From NCBI GenBank assembly GCA_009760855.2, contig WPIO01000005.1, positions 12,624,001 to 12,688,000 of the forward strand: a DNA stretch of 64,000 bases. Reading direction: 5' to 3'. Every line of letters begins with the position of its first letter. Position 1 is the stretch's first letter. Source of the DNA: Cristatella mucedo. Its lineage: Eukaryota > Bryozoa > Phylactolaemata > Cristatellidae. Both the position numbers and the translations under genes were made by a program. Below are positions 17,237-29,518 of this stretch, piece after piece. Under the pieces are notes generated by a model. That model had not been told where the DNA came from and did no database searches. It saw only the letters and a list, made by a program, of their open reading frames with translations.

Positions 17237-17242
17237 ATTAAA
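17237..17242 (+). terminator. candidate Piwi poly(A) signal
   Basis: ATTAAA lies 110 bp after the Piwi stop codon in AT-rich sequence. It is the nearest good match to a polyadenylation hexamer. Confidence 0.4.
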
Positions 17243-17249
17243 CATGTTC

Positions 17250-17840
17250 ATCGGCATATACGTTATTTTTGGCAATTGCATTATTATACTTTACTTTAAG
17301 GCTTATAGCATTCTAGTGTAATAATGATTAAGGCGTTTTCCCTGCTGACACAATTACCATGTTGCCTTTGTAGAAAGAAGTACTCAGACCTACCAGATTT
17401 TAGTAATTGTTTATAGTGCTTGTTATTCCTTTAATTTCAATTGCACTTTCTACAATAGTTTAAGGTGCCACTTAGAACCAAGTGGGTCTAGTGAGGGGAA
17501 AGTAACAGGAACACAACTAGCTGTGCTTGTGTTCTATGCTTGTGTTATAGCACAACTTGCCCCAACTGCGTCGAGAAGCTTAGTGTAGTTTATATCATTA
17601 GAAATAATGAAGACTGATGGACTTAAATAGCCAAACTGAGATGTGGCACCGAAGGTTTTCTCCGTGCGATAAGGTGATTAGAACAAGCTATATGTATAAT
17701 ATAATACAGCGTCTTGTACTCGTAATGAGGTGCAAGGCATGCACAATTCGTTAAAAGAACCCTAGTTGATTGTTTAAAATAATGCAAGAAAAATTCTTAT
17801 ACGATAAGAGTAGGTGTTACCTTGTAGTGAAAGCTGAAAA
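17250..17840. other. no feature recognised
   Basis: AT-rich sequence downstream of Piwi without recognised genes or repeats. Confidence 0.4.
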
Positions 17841-17849
17841 AGGGTAAAT

Positions 17850-18990
17850 GCTGGTTTCAAAGACTGATTAACCGGATTAGCAACCAAATAATGCAAAGCG
17901 CCCTCAGAGAATCTCTTTCTAGGTGCTTTACACTAGCTTCAAAGGAAACACGATCGAATGGTGAGTGATATGCTTGATAAATAACAATTTTAGGTGTGAC
18001 ATGCCCAGGGTCTGCATGCAAGTGCGGGTAGTGGCAGCATGGGATAGTGTCAGCACGCTCAAGCATATAAAAGAGGAATCATAGGTACTCACTAAACGCT
18101 TTCATAAGTGTGTTTAATGCCATTGTAAATTTGGGCTAGTCAGGGGATGTGACGGAAGTCGAGAGTGAGTTCCAGGCTTTGGGAGCATACGAACTAAAGG
18201 CATGGTCTCTAAAGGACTTGAGGCTTGTGCGAGGTATAATTAAACATATTCCGAAAAGCGATTGGTACGATGCTTAAGCCTGTGGGGGAGTAAATCTGAT
18301 AAATAGGTTGGAGCCAAAGAATGAAGGGACCTAAAAGTGAGCGACAAAACTTTGAAGTTGGAAGACAAAATGTCACAAAGTGCATGGACCATCTTAGATA
18401 TGGTATCCCTGTCCGGATTGAACTGAACAAGCCCAAGTTTCAGAAATGTTATGTAGCTGAAAGCAGGTATACTTGATTGTGGAGCTGTGGTCGTCTAAAG
18501 AAAGGTCACTTTGGAACATTGACACCTGGATTTCGTGCATATTCAACAGGAGATGCTGGCAGAGCCGGTTTTGAGGGTTAGACTTAACAATTTCCGAATT
18601 GCACTTGGTTTACCCATAGCTAGAAAGTTTTTTTTATCAATTCAATTTAAGAAAGTTTGCTTCCATCCACGTGTGGATGTCATCAATACATGCAGGAAGG
18701 AAGTTGAGAGTATTCGACTTGCTCGAGGGGATCAAAGCAAAGGTACAACTGAGTGTCATCCGCATAGATGTGAAAGCCTAGGTTGTGCTTGGCAATCACA
18801 TTGGCAAGAGGGAGAGTATAAACCGTGAAAAGAACCGGACCGAGCACGGAGCGCTGAGCTACCCCATATTTCAGAGGTACCTCGGATGATCTTTGTCCAT
18901 TCACGTCAATACTCTGGAGTCTGCCACTGAGATAGGACCTGAACCACTGCAGAACAGTGCCAGTGATGCATCGTTGGTGTGGTCAAAAGC
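17850..18990 (-). mobile_element. LINE-A 3' half with RT motif
   Basis: From the tail (aaagcgccctcagagaatctc) the - strand carries the C-terminal region and then RT block sequence at 18683-18904: NGQRSSEVPLKYGVAQ and LGFHIYADDTQLYL. YADD is the reverse transcriptase catalytic box. Frames are broken. Confidence 0.88.
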
Positions 18991-19570
18991 TAAAAGATTT
19001 AGCTGCGCTTTCTCTGGTTTCCGCATCAATACAATTGAAGCTGACATTGGCAAGTCGCCAAGGAAGAAATGTGAATGGCTCGGTAAAGTACACTAAGTAA
19101 TTTATCCAGCTTAGCAATCCTCAAACATGAGCTCGGCTAGGTGGCTGAGTGTTAGAAGTACTACACTCAAAATGGAATAGCCAGAGAAAAATAAATTGTA
19201 GCACTTTGCTGGCCTTGGCTGAATTTTAGCGCGAACAAGAGCTGTTCGGAGGCGGGCTAGAACTCCTTTGTCCTGGAGCAGTGAGCCAGAGAGGAGCGTC
19301 AGTGCGGTTAGAGAGCAAGAGCTTAAGAGTAAGCCAGGAAGCTCTGAGACCAGCGGTGGCGACTCGGCCGTTAGAATTCGTCTGATACCAGCGGAAGCTG
19401 CTGATTGATGTTGGCTGGCCTGTCAACCGCCGCTTTCACTTGTTCCAAAAAAAATCGTCTAGAACCCATTCGCCATTCAAGCTGGACAGAGGTGCCCTTC
19501 CAGTGGCCTGGGGACGGTATTAATTCCTTACCGTAATGGGCCAAGGTGTAGGGCCCAATACCACTAAGCT
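18990..19570. other. no feature recognised
   Basis: Short overlapping frames only; no family recognised. Confidence 0.35.
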
Positions 19571-19574
19571 CTTG

Positions 19575-20565
19575 CCCCATTGTCTCAGCTAAGTCGTTAA
19601 GAGTCGAGCGACGCTCGCTCTGGGTCTGTGGTGTGTCTTTTTGGTCTTGTGTCTTTTGTCCGGCTACGAGTTTCGACGCCGTCGGACTCGTTTCTCTGAA
19701 AGCGTGGGAGGAGGGCGGGCTGTCCGCCGACGATGGACGGAACAGGACAAGACAGCGCTAGGAGGATTCGGTGGACTCCACCGAATATGGTCGTATCGCG
19801 CCCGAGCTGGCATTCTGTGTTTCTTCGGTGTTTTGTGTGTGCACGCTAGCACGTGGTCTCGGCATAGGGATTTGCCGGCGCGAGCTAGGCGTAGTTGGCG
19901 TGTGTGGAGTCCTAGTTCTCCGGTTAGGGTTTAGGCTCCAGTTTGAGCTCCGTCTATTTGGGTCGTTCCCCAGTATAAATGTAAGTAGCGTGTGTGGAGA
20001 CGTGTTTCCACCGCAAGAGTGCTTGAGGTGGCTTGTGTGGAGCATTCCTGCCGCACTGGTGGAAACCAAGACCTAGTTCTCCGGTTAGGGTTTAGGCTCC
20101 GGTTCACACTTCAGTGTGCAGAAGTATTCCCTCCGCAAGAGTGCTTAAGTTGGCGTGTGTGGGGTATTTCTTACGCACAGGTAGAAACGGAGTCTTAGTT
20201 CTCCGGTTAGGCTTTAGGCTCCGGTTCGCGCCCAGTGTGGAGAAGTATTCCCTCCGCAAGAGTGTTGGTGCTGTTGAGAACGTGCGAGGAGTGTGGAGAT
20301 AAAACTGAGCCAGACGCGCAGTGACTTTGTGCGCTTGCGAATAAAGTTCAGTAAAGTCCCCAATTTGTGTGTCTCGCTTCCCAATTCACGCCGCGGACTC
20401 ACGACCCCCTTTAGTAATGGCAAGCAGGTCGGCGCCAGGAACGCTCGTTTCGTGGCGGCCAGCTTATTGCGCGTAGGCGCGCACCGAACGGCATTAGGCG
20501 CTAGGCTACGCCGCTAGGTAAGCGGCAGGTCAAGCCTACCCCGCCGAGCCCTCGGCGTTACAAAA
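19575..20565 (+). repeat. GC-rich block with internal repeats, LTR-like
   Basis: The phrase cctagttctccggttagggt plus ttaggctcc occurs at about 19912, 20070 and 20190, each with flanking cgtgtgtggag and ccgcaagagtg, so roughly 120-160-bp units are repeated. AATAAA follows at 20340-20345 and the block ends ...GGCGTTACA, as the other LTR-like repeats do. Open frames on both strands look like by-products of GC content. I could not find a target-site duplication. Confidence 0.45.
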
Positions 20566-20694
20566 TAATCAGCTTTAGGTAAATTGTCACAGCAGTAGTT
20601 GCTTCTCAGAAGTAACGTAAATAGTGCAGAATAAGGTTATAACTATCCAGACTGAGCCATTGTGCTGAAGTAGCCCACTGTGAGGTTAATTATC

Positions 20695-21310
20695 AAAGGT
20701 AATAATAGGATAACGAGCTGTTTGTATAGCGACCTAAATACTCTCATCTCTATTCAGGCACTTTAAAAACTGCACGAAATTCCCTTCAGCTAATTTACGC
20801 ACACATACCTTGGCCACCGTGCTAAAGCAAGCATTAAAGCTATGCGAAAACCAAACACTTCTGCCAAGTAAAGTGCACCCACCTAACTATTGCATGGGTA
20901 CTCATGCAAAGCGAATTGAAATAATATGAAAATCTGCCGGAAAAGATGTCTTTAGTCGAGCTGAAAAGTCATTCCTGGTAGTAATCTCAGCCGAAAGCGA
21001 GTTCCTTCAGCGTGTATGAGCTGTAGGCTCGATCACCAAGTGCTATCAATTTAGTGTGACGGACAGCGAAATGACCAGTTGCAGAGGAGCGTGCTAGAGG
21101 AGTAAACTGGAAAAGTAAACTGGAAGATCAAGAAAAGCTCTATGCGTGGGCAGTATAAGCTAGTCAAGCTACCTGTAGTGGCCAGGGAGGAAATGTAAGC
21201 TATAATATACAATACAAGCTAGTACAAAAGCCTGTAGTGGCCAGGGAGGAAATTGTGCAGTCGATTCTATGCTCGATAGGGCAATGATCTAGATTCCGTT
21301 GTTTCAAACG
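20695..21310 (-). mobile_element. LINE-C 3' fragment
   Basis: Tail gtatagcgacc...catctctattcaggcacttt, then gccgaaagcgagttcc and ctgtaggctcgatcaccaagtg, shared with 59255-59835. Contains a local duplication of a 30-bp phrase (caagctacctgtagtggccagg) at 21173 and again near 21226. Confidence 0.6.
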
Positions 21311-21740
21311 CACGAACTAATTTGGCTGGGGTCCTTTTTTCAATAAATGCCTGTAGGCAGACGTCAAACTAGGAATTTAGGCCTAGATGACGGGCAGTCA
21401 TCACGGGATTGGTAGCTGATTCAACGTAGACGATTGGGTCGTCCCGATCGCTTTACACGGTCTTTGTCCTAATCGTGAGATATCCGTTTTGTAATAACTA
21501 TAATTCAGGAACCACTCGTAGTATCCTCCTTTTATAGTAATCATAACAGTTGCTGCGACAAAACGGATCCATGCACTAATGGCTGTCGCTGCGGTGAGCA
21601 CTCAACGAAGCCCAACAAACAAGTGTGTATACAGAGCACGAGTGTATAGACGAGGAACAGATTAAAGCTTGTCTTCACCAGACCACTATGCAATCAACGG
21701 CAAGCCTACCGGTGGCTAATAACCTGCACATTAGTTAAGA
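21310..21740. other. no feature recognised
   Basis: No gene or repeat recognised. Confidence 0.3.
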
Positions 21741-24700
21741 TCGTGCATACCTGTTATTGCTTGGTTATCGTAGTTCAAATGTATTACTTGATGATATTAC
21801 TGTTGCTAAGATCCACGAGTTATCCATTAACAAAAGAAAAGCACTCCGGAGACGCCACGGGGCCGGGGTCGCTGTTGATTTCAACATTCACTTTGATAAC
21901 TTATCTGACGCCTTCAGGACTGAATTTCGTGCACTCACTGACTCATTGTCTCTTGTGGCTCACGTGCATAACTCTACTGCAAGGGTCACACACTCGACCA
22001 AATTTTCTCATGCACATTTTCTCATGCACTTTTTTATCACCAATTATTACCAATCCTGCTTATTTGATCACGTGCAGATCTCATTCAGTCTACAACGTGT
22101 GCCCTCCTCCTCCTCATGTAACATCACTTGTGAATCGCGAATCTTCAAGACCCTTGACATCGATGCTGTCCGTGCGAGAATGTCTGCCTCGCCTCTGCTG
22201 CTCAATCCCTATTCCGATCTTTCATCGTTGGTATACTGTTACAATACAACCCTAGCTGACAGGCTCGACGACTTTGCACACTGTGCGCCCTCGCCCAGAC
22301 GGCCTTTGGTTTACATCAGGCATTAAACAAGCTAGGTCTACTAAGTGCAAGCTTAAAAAAATGTACACAAGATTAGGACTGACTGTCCATCGGCAGGCAT
22401 ACGAGGACTACTCTAGACCGAACCAACCAGTCGTGGAAAGGCCAAGTCTAACTTCTATAAAAACATTGTCGAATCACAGATGCGAAATCCAAAATGCATC
22501 TGTCGACGATCAACCATCCCCTAAACCGCTCCCAGGTTAGCTCCTTACCTGATGACTCCTGTGATGATCTAGCTGATCGCTTCTCTAGCTTCTTTGTCCT
22601 GAAGATTGACAAGATCACGAAGTCTATCACTGCGTAGGTAGCATCCCCCTAGAATGCTGTCCCTCAATTCCTTGCAACACCTCAATGTCTTCATTCAAGC
22701 AGGTCACTAGTGATCTCGTCCGAAAGTTCATATCCCAATCAAGGAAGACAACAAGTCCTTTGAACCCTGTTCCCATTGTCCTGCTCCTACGTTGCATTGA
22801 TGTTCTGCTTCCATGTATAACTAACATCATTAATATGTAATTAGCCTCTCATCTCGCTTCTCTAGCTTCTCTGGCAACAAGATATACAAGATCAGGGAGT
22901 CCACCGCGACGGTGGCAGCCTCCCCTGGAATCATGTCCATCAACTCCATGCATCAATGTCTAAAAAGAATATAATTCATTTGCATAGCACCCCAAGAGAA
23001 CTTAATCTCTATTCAGGCCCTCCACATATACCTCCGGGCTTAAGCCCATGACCTCCGCTAGACCTTGATCGGGGCGAGCTCCTTAACAGCTGGACCAAAC
23101 CAGCGCGTTTACATTCAAGACGGTCACTAGTGATCTCGTCATGCCGTTAATATCCCAATCACAGAAGACAACGAGTGCTCTGGACCCTATTCCAACTGCC
23201 CTGCTTCTACGATGCATTGATCTGCTGCTGCCATACATAACTAACATTATAAATATATCTTTAGTGTCAGGTCGTGTCCCAGCACCTTTCACAATGGCTG
23301 TAGTCGGGCCACTACTCAAAAAAGCAACACTAGACCGAGAAAACTTGAGCAACTTCCGCCCAGTCTCCCTTCTACCGTTCCTATCACAACACTAACGGAG
23401 TCGTGGCAGACCAGCTGAACTCCTTTATCGAAACTTCAAGCCTTCCTAGTAAGTTCCAGTCTGATTTCAGAGCAAATCATTCCACAAACTTGGCATAACT
23501 TCGGCTAATAACGAGCTACGTATGAATGCATGCTTAGGTAGAGTATCTCTGCTTGTTCTGCTCGATCTTTCGGCAGCTTTTGATACTAAGCAACTACCAC
23601 CCAGTCTCATTTCTACCATTCCTATCAAAGACACTAGAATGAGTCGTGGCGAACCAGCTGAACTCACATATTGAAACTTCAAACCTTGCTAGTAAGTTCC
23701 AGTCTGGCTTTAGAGCTAATCACTCCACAGAGTCAGCATTGCTTAGGGTATACAACGATCTACTTGGGAATGCAGACATGGGTAAAGTGTCCCTGCTTGT
23801 TTAGCTCGATCTTTTGGCAGATTTTGATACCATCGATCACAAAGTTCTTCTAGAGCGCCTCTCATCTCGCCTGGGCGTCACGGGCACTGCTCTGCAGTGG
23901 TTCAGGTCCTATCTCAGTGGCAGACTCCAGAGTATTGACGTGAATGGACAAAGGTCATCTGAAGTACCTCTGAAATATGGGGTACCTCAGGGCTCCGTGC
24001 TAGTTCCGGTTCTTTTCACGGTTTATACTCTCCCTCTTGCCGATGTGATTGCCAAGCACAATCTAGGCTTTCACTTCTATGCGGATGACACTCTCTCAAC
24101 TCACTGGCTGCATGCATTGATGACATCCGCACATGGATGGCAGCAAATTTTCTAAAACTAAATGATTACAAAACTAACTTACTAGTTATGGGCAAACCCA
24201 GTGTGATTCAGAGATTGGAAAGGCTGTCTCTCAAAATTGGCTCTGCCAGCATATCTCCTGTCGAATCAGCTCGAAATCTAGGTGTTATATTCCAAAGCGA
24301 CCTCTCGTTAGACGACCATATCAGCTCCACAGTAAAATCTGCCTACTTTCAGCTACATAACATCGCTAAAATTCGGACTTGTTTAGATAAGGATACCACA
24401 TCTAAGTTGGTCCATGCATTCGTGACATCCCGTCTCGACTTCTGTAATTCACTGCTTGCTCGCCTACCGGCATGTGCAATCAGGTGCTTACAGCTGGTGC
24501 CAAACTCAGCAGCTAGGCTTGTCTGTCGCTCAAAATCGGCTCTGCCAGCATACATATGTTCTGTACAAAATCTCGGTGTCTCGTTTCAAAATAACCTTTC
24601 ATTAGACGATCACATCAGCTCCACAGTCAAGTCTGCTCTAATTATTTTCAGCTGCATAATATTGCCACAATTCGGGCTTGTTTAGACGGTGATACCACTT

Positions 24701-24835
24701 CTAAGTTGGTCCATGCATTTGTGACATCTCGTCCTAACTTCTGTAACTCTTTGCTTGCTGGTCTTACATCTGGTGCAACCAGTTGCTTACAGTGCCTACG
24801 AAAATCTGCAGCTAGGCTAGTCAGTCGTTCGGTTT
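21740..24835 (+). mobile_element. LINE-A, most complete copy (EN, RT, C-terminus), dead
   Basis: ORF2 start (LGYRSSNVLLDDITVAKIHE), endonuclease part (VDFNIHFDNLSDAFRTEFRA, 21757-22326), linker (22330-22620), RT (TSALDPIPTALLLRCIDLLL at 23141; VPLKYGVPQGSVLVPVLFTV and FYADDT at 23814-24155) and C-terminal region ([20 protein letters not shown]). Frames are broken. Segments are duplicated internally: 22680-22850 repeats near 23110-23260, 23390-23500 repeats near 23630-23750, and the C-terminal part recurs from 24530. A SINE-B sits at 22970-23105. Confidence 0.9.
22970..23105 (-). mobile_element. SINE-B copy inside LINE-A
   Basis: aatataattcatttgcatag, then caccccaagagaacttaatc and the tRNA-like head (cgggcttaagcccatgacct). 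Same family as 3650-3775 and 55490-55640. Confidence 0.7.
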
Positions 24836-24874
24836 GCCAATCTCAGGACAATGCTCGGCAATCGACCGCGACGG

Positions 24875-24951
24875 CCTGGGAAAACACGGAAATCTATGAC
24901 GGTCTATTACTGAACGCTGTTTTCTGTTTTTATGTTCCGTGTTTTCCCAGG
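24875..24951. repeat. perfect 17-bp inverted repeat
   Basis: cctgggaaaacacggaa at 24875-24891 is exactly complementary to ttccgtgttttcccagg at 24935-24951, with a 43-base loop. It stands between the LINE-A end and the 170-bp array. It could be a hairpin or the end of a small inverted-repeat element. Confidence 0.85.
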
Positions 24952-25069
24952 TCGTTGCATACGCACGTTCAAGATCGGTTGATAGGATGCGGCTGCACTT
25001 TTAATACAGCGCACTGTTACGCAAGAAAAAATGTGATTTTGTACCACCAGCTTTGAAAAATTGTAATTG

Positions 25070-27560
25070 TAACAATCATTGATTGCTGTATGTTCTCAGG
25101 CAATTGCCGTCGATTGCTGTGCATTGCCCTTGATTGTGAATTTGTCGATTGCCTAACAGGATGTGGCTGCACTTTTAATAAAGTTTAATGCAATATGCAA
25201 GAAAAGTTGGAGCTTCTATCAGCAACTGTCGGTCCATTTGTAACTGACCATTACGAATTGACGTATTTCCCGGACTATTGCCATCAATTGTCGTGCGTTG
25301 CTGTCGATCAAATGCACACAGTGGGTGAAAATTATGCGCACACACAGGTACATGTTACGTGGAGTGAGAGTTGCAGTTTATTGCAGTCAATCTTGTCAAT
25401 TTTCCATGGATTTCGCTATCGGCCCCTACTATTGCTGTGGATTGCCGTGCATTGCTGTCAGTGAACGAGCAAAGCACCTTAAAAACGCCACGTTTTTACT
25501 TTGGACGCAGCGGAATGTTTTATCTAATGACAATTGGGGCTTCGAGCAGCCAATTTATCGTCAATTTAGCACTAATTGGGGTATCGTCCCGGGCAATTGC
25601 TGTCGATTGCCGTTGATTGCTCGCGATGGTACGTGCGCGATTGATTGAACGGATGTGATTGCCCTTTGAACACAGTTCGCTGTGAAGGTAAGATATATTT
25701 GATCTTAGCCTAGTCACCTTCCAGTGATTTGCGATAGATCATAATGAGTTGCCGTATTTGCCCGGGCCATTGCCGTTGATTGCCATGCATTGCCCAAAAT
25801 TGAGCGGTCAGAGCTGGTTGAAAGCTTTAAAAGTATGTGCATGCGCAGTGAGATGCTACGTGGTATGAGAATTGGAGCTGGATGCAGCCGATTTCTCGTC
25901 GATTTGCCATATATTACTGTATTAATCCCTGCTATTGCTGCCGATTGCCATGCACTGTTGCCAATGAACGTGCAAAATAGCTTGAAAGTCCTAAGATTTC
26001 ACGTTTAGCACAACAAAATGTGAAAAGTAATGACAATTGAAACTTCGTGCAGCCAATTTGTGGTCGACTAGCCATTGCCGAGCCGTTGCAGTAGATTACA
26101 ATGCGTTGCCCGAGATTGGATGAGCACAACTACTTGAAATGGTGCGGTTAGCTTTTACCAGTGTGCTTTGTAACATGCATTCAAAATTGGAGCATTGCAA
26201 AACCGATTTCAGGGCATTTTGCATCAGATTGCTGTAGATTGCCGTATTGGCCAGGACTATTGCAGTTTATTGGTGCATTCCTGCCGAATGGCCTAGGCGA
26301 TTGTAGTGAAATTGTGCGATTGCACAATAACCGAAATTCAGAGCAACGTGCAATCACTGTACGAGCTTAAATTGTACGGATTCTGGTTGTTTAGTGGCGG
26401 GTTGCGGTGGATTGACGTACTGGCCCGGGCAGTTGCAGTCGATTGCAGTGCATTGCTGAAGAATGACCGAGGCAATTACAGTGAAGTTATGCGAGTACAC
26501 AATAACAGAAGAGTAGAGCAGCGTTAAATCATAATTATAGCTTCTAGTGTATGCGTTCTGGTCGCTGTGCAGCGGATTTCGGTCGATCGAGGCGGATTTC
26601 GGTATGGGACCGGTCCGTTGCAGTCGATTGCAATTCATTGAATGAGAACGCGTGTGCACAATGGAGAGATATTTTGTAGGTGCACTTTGAACTGAATCTA
26701 GTCCTTCATGCAATGTTAATTAGAACTTCGCGATGGTGATTTGAGGATGATTTGTAGCGGAAGAGAATGGATTGCCGTATTTACTTTTAGGTCATTTCAG
26801 GTGATTGGCGCCCATTGCCACAGTGCGAGAATGAACAATATTTTTTATTTTACGTGGCTGTGCACACCGCAAGGTGAACTTTAATATGTAATAAAAACTG
26901 GAGCTCGGCAAAATCTATTTCAGTTTTATGTGCGGTGGTTTGAAGTGGATTGCGGTATTGGCCCGGGGCACTGCAGTCGATTGCACTGCATTGCACGGGA
27001 ATAACCGTGCCAATGCAAGTGAAATTTTGTAAGTGCAATTGCTGCAGATTTTTCTATCACATGGAATCATAAAAGGAGCTTTTAGAATAGGATTTCTTTC
27101 GTTTCGTGGTGGAATGCAGTGGATTGCGGTATCGGCCTGGGCCACTGTATTATTATTTCAGTGGACTTCGTGAGAACGCGTGAGCGGAATCACGCGAAAT
27201 TTTCTGGGTAAATTGTATGTGTAGTTTAGTTTAATATTCCAAACTTTTTGGAGCGGTGTGCAGCTGATTTTTTGTGGATTTGAGGGGTACTAGAATGAAT
27301 TGTGATGGATTGCGGTACAGACGTCCGACGTCGTAGCACATTTGCATAAGTGCACGTTCGCACAGCGACATGAAATTTGGTGGATAGATAAATTCGAACG
27401 TGTACTACAATATTGGCGAACAATACTTGAGCTCGGCAGCGTTTTCGTCTGGTCGTTGTTAGCCCAATTAGAGTGGATTGTGGTGGCTTTCGGTAATTCG
27501 TCGAACCCTCATACAACAGTGGTGGACTGCTTGATGCAGAATGCCACGCAATCATGGCGG
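25070..27560. repeat. array of diverged monomers of about 170 bp
   Basis: A core of the form (c)attgcNgtNgattgc, often preceded by gattgccgtattggcccggg and followed by gcattgcc, recurs at about 25101, 25274, 25430, 25594, 25767, 25932, 26083, 26258, 26430, 26615, 26792, 26968 and 27142, with weaker traces near 27308 and 27475. Steps are 151-185 bp, mean about 170. Outside the core the units share ggagct-cg, cagccgatttc and ttgaaa-type phrases, but identity is low. No coding signal. Confidence 0.8.
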
Positions 27561-27711
27561 CCAGAATCAATGTCATTCGCACCCTCAACATCGCTTGTAT
27601 TACGATTGACGGTCTCACCACCCTGGCTGGCAAAGAGCTCGTTAATGCGTCCGCATAATACTTCCGCTGTCTTAACTAGCGAAGTGCTTTGACACCAGTG
27701 TACATAAATAA

Positions 27712-27885
27712 ATAAATCCTAGCTGATTAAACAGCCTCTTTTTTATAGCGACAGAAGAGCCTTTACGGCTATCACCACCGCTTGTAGTGGCGATAGAGAA
27801 TCGCCCACCGCAGGAATCGAACCCACGACCTCGGGGCCGAGGTTGTGAAGGCAACCGCCTTACCTAGTGTGCCACCACGGCTCAC
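27712..27885 (-). mobile_element. SINE-A copy
   Basis: Near-identical to the 9205-9384 copy (tcctagctgattaaacagcc, caggaatcgaacccacgacc). A further short SINE-A piece lies at 28117-28154. Confidence 0.85.
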
Positions 27886-28154
27886 CTGCCTCATCTGGGG
27901 CCAAAAGTTAAGCCATTGACACAGCGAAGCGTCAGGCCACTAATGCATGTTATTTCGTGTCGTCTGCTGCGATTGATTGAGCTCTTATGTACGTGCTGCT
28001 GTATTGCTGTGGCTCCAGCACCAGTGTCTTATGGTGATACAGCACGGACGTGAGCGGTTAACGAGACTCGATTTTATTCCCACAACGGCTACAGAGTGCA
28101 TCTGTGGCGGGCCACATCCTAGCTGATTAAACAATCCTCTTTTTGTATAGCGAC

Positions 28155-28542
28155 AGAAGTACACTGGTGCAGCTCTCAGGTTGGCCGCGATACTAGCCCC
28201 TGCCTTATTGGGGTTGACTTGGGCACCTAGAGCAACCCGTAGCGGGTGGACTAGCCAAGAAGAATTGGTAGGGGGACACATTAGTTAACCGGGAGCGGAG
28301 CGAGGCGTCAGTTTGACAGCGAGATCCGCTCAGGTTAGAATGGAGCTCGGTTAGACAAAGAGCGGTCAGGATGTGGACCGACTACTGTGCTCCATTAGAC
28401 AAAGAGCGAACAAATGGCAAGCTGGCGAACGAATGGCAAGCTGGCGGAGGAGCCATCTAATAAATTACAGGCAGACGCGAATAGGCCGAGGACGGACAGT
28501 GAGAGCCAGGGTCCGACAAAAATAGCAGCTACGCTCAAGGTC

Positions 28543-28635
<93 letters not shown>

Positions 28636-29161
28636 AAACGATATGACTGACAGAGCTGAGCTCGGAGCTGCAGCTTCGCTAGTCGATGCGAGACTACGCC
28701 TGGAGAGCACGAGAGTCGAACCTACGGCGACAAACAGCAAAGTGCAACTTGGACTGCACGGTTGTGTTCTGTCGGCTACTCAGTTAGCTGCTCATATCTT
28801 GAGGTGCTGTAGCGGTCCGCCTTTGGGGTCGGGACCACTGCTAGCGACGAAGGCGTGTGGTGGCTTATTGTAGTCGGGCTTCGGGAGTTCTCACGCAGTT
28901 AACTCCATCGGTCTGGCGCGCGAGCGTAGACGCGTAGGGTAGTTTATTATACTCGGGCTTCAGGAGCTCGCGAAGTTAACTCCGTCGGTCCGGTGCGCGC
29001 CACATAAAGCGCTTTCGCGGGCGCGTAACCACTACTAACAGGCCCACAATAAACGATTGCTTTCGGCACCCAGTTGTGGCCGCCTGTGTTTTAACCGCGC
29101 TGCAGCACTGCACTACACCGTCCACCGGTAGAGAGCCGGGGACGAGCTTCTGCCCGGTTAC
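28155..29161 (+). repeat. repeat family X, copy 2
   Basis: Inverted partner of 3098-4050. It contains a large (GA)n expansion at 28547-28632 where copy 1 has only a few bases, and an internal duplication of about 90 bp (cgggcttcgggagttctcac and cgggcttcaggagctcgcga). acaataaac at 29047, then ggcacccagttgtggccgcc, looks like an LTR end and primer-binding site. Confidence 0.7.
28547..28632. repeat. (GA)n microsatellite
   Basis: More than 40 uninterrupted AG dinucleotides. Confidence 0.97.
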
Positions 29162-29294
29162 AGAAGAGCCTTTACGGCTATCACCACCGCTTGCAGTGGC
29201 AATAAAGGATCGCACACCGCAGGAATCGAACCCACGACCTCGGAGCCGAGGTCGTAAAAGCAATCGCCTTACCTAGTGTGCCATCACGGTTCAC
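29160..29294 (-). mobile_element. SINE-A copy, 3' truncated
   Basis: tRNA-like head plus the central domain (gcctttacggctatcaccac, caggaatcgaacccacgacc), abutting the end of repeat X. Confidence 0.8.
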
Positions 29295-29518
29295 CAGATC
29301 CTTACCTCAAACGCCGGACACTGCACCACGTCAATTGCCCAACCACCTGCTGCAAGTGGGGCATACAATAGTGGCCGAGGCTGCTGTGCTAATTGTAATA
29401 ATAGCACGCACACACAACGGTATGCTCTGAGAGTTTTAAAGGAGAATTTCGTTAACCGCACGTTTGCCGGTGTCTCCGTAAGATTCCCACAAGAACCGCC
29501 ATTTGTGTTAGAAAATTT

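Noticed and set aside
28414-28740. Arg-Glu or Ser-Leu repeat proteins
   Set aside because: Translation of the (GA)n microsatellite; the same applies at 58149-58427 and 62083-62525.
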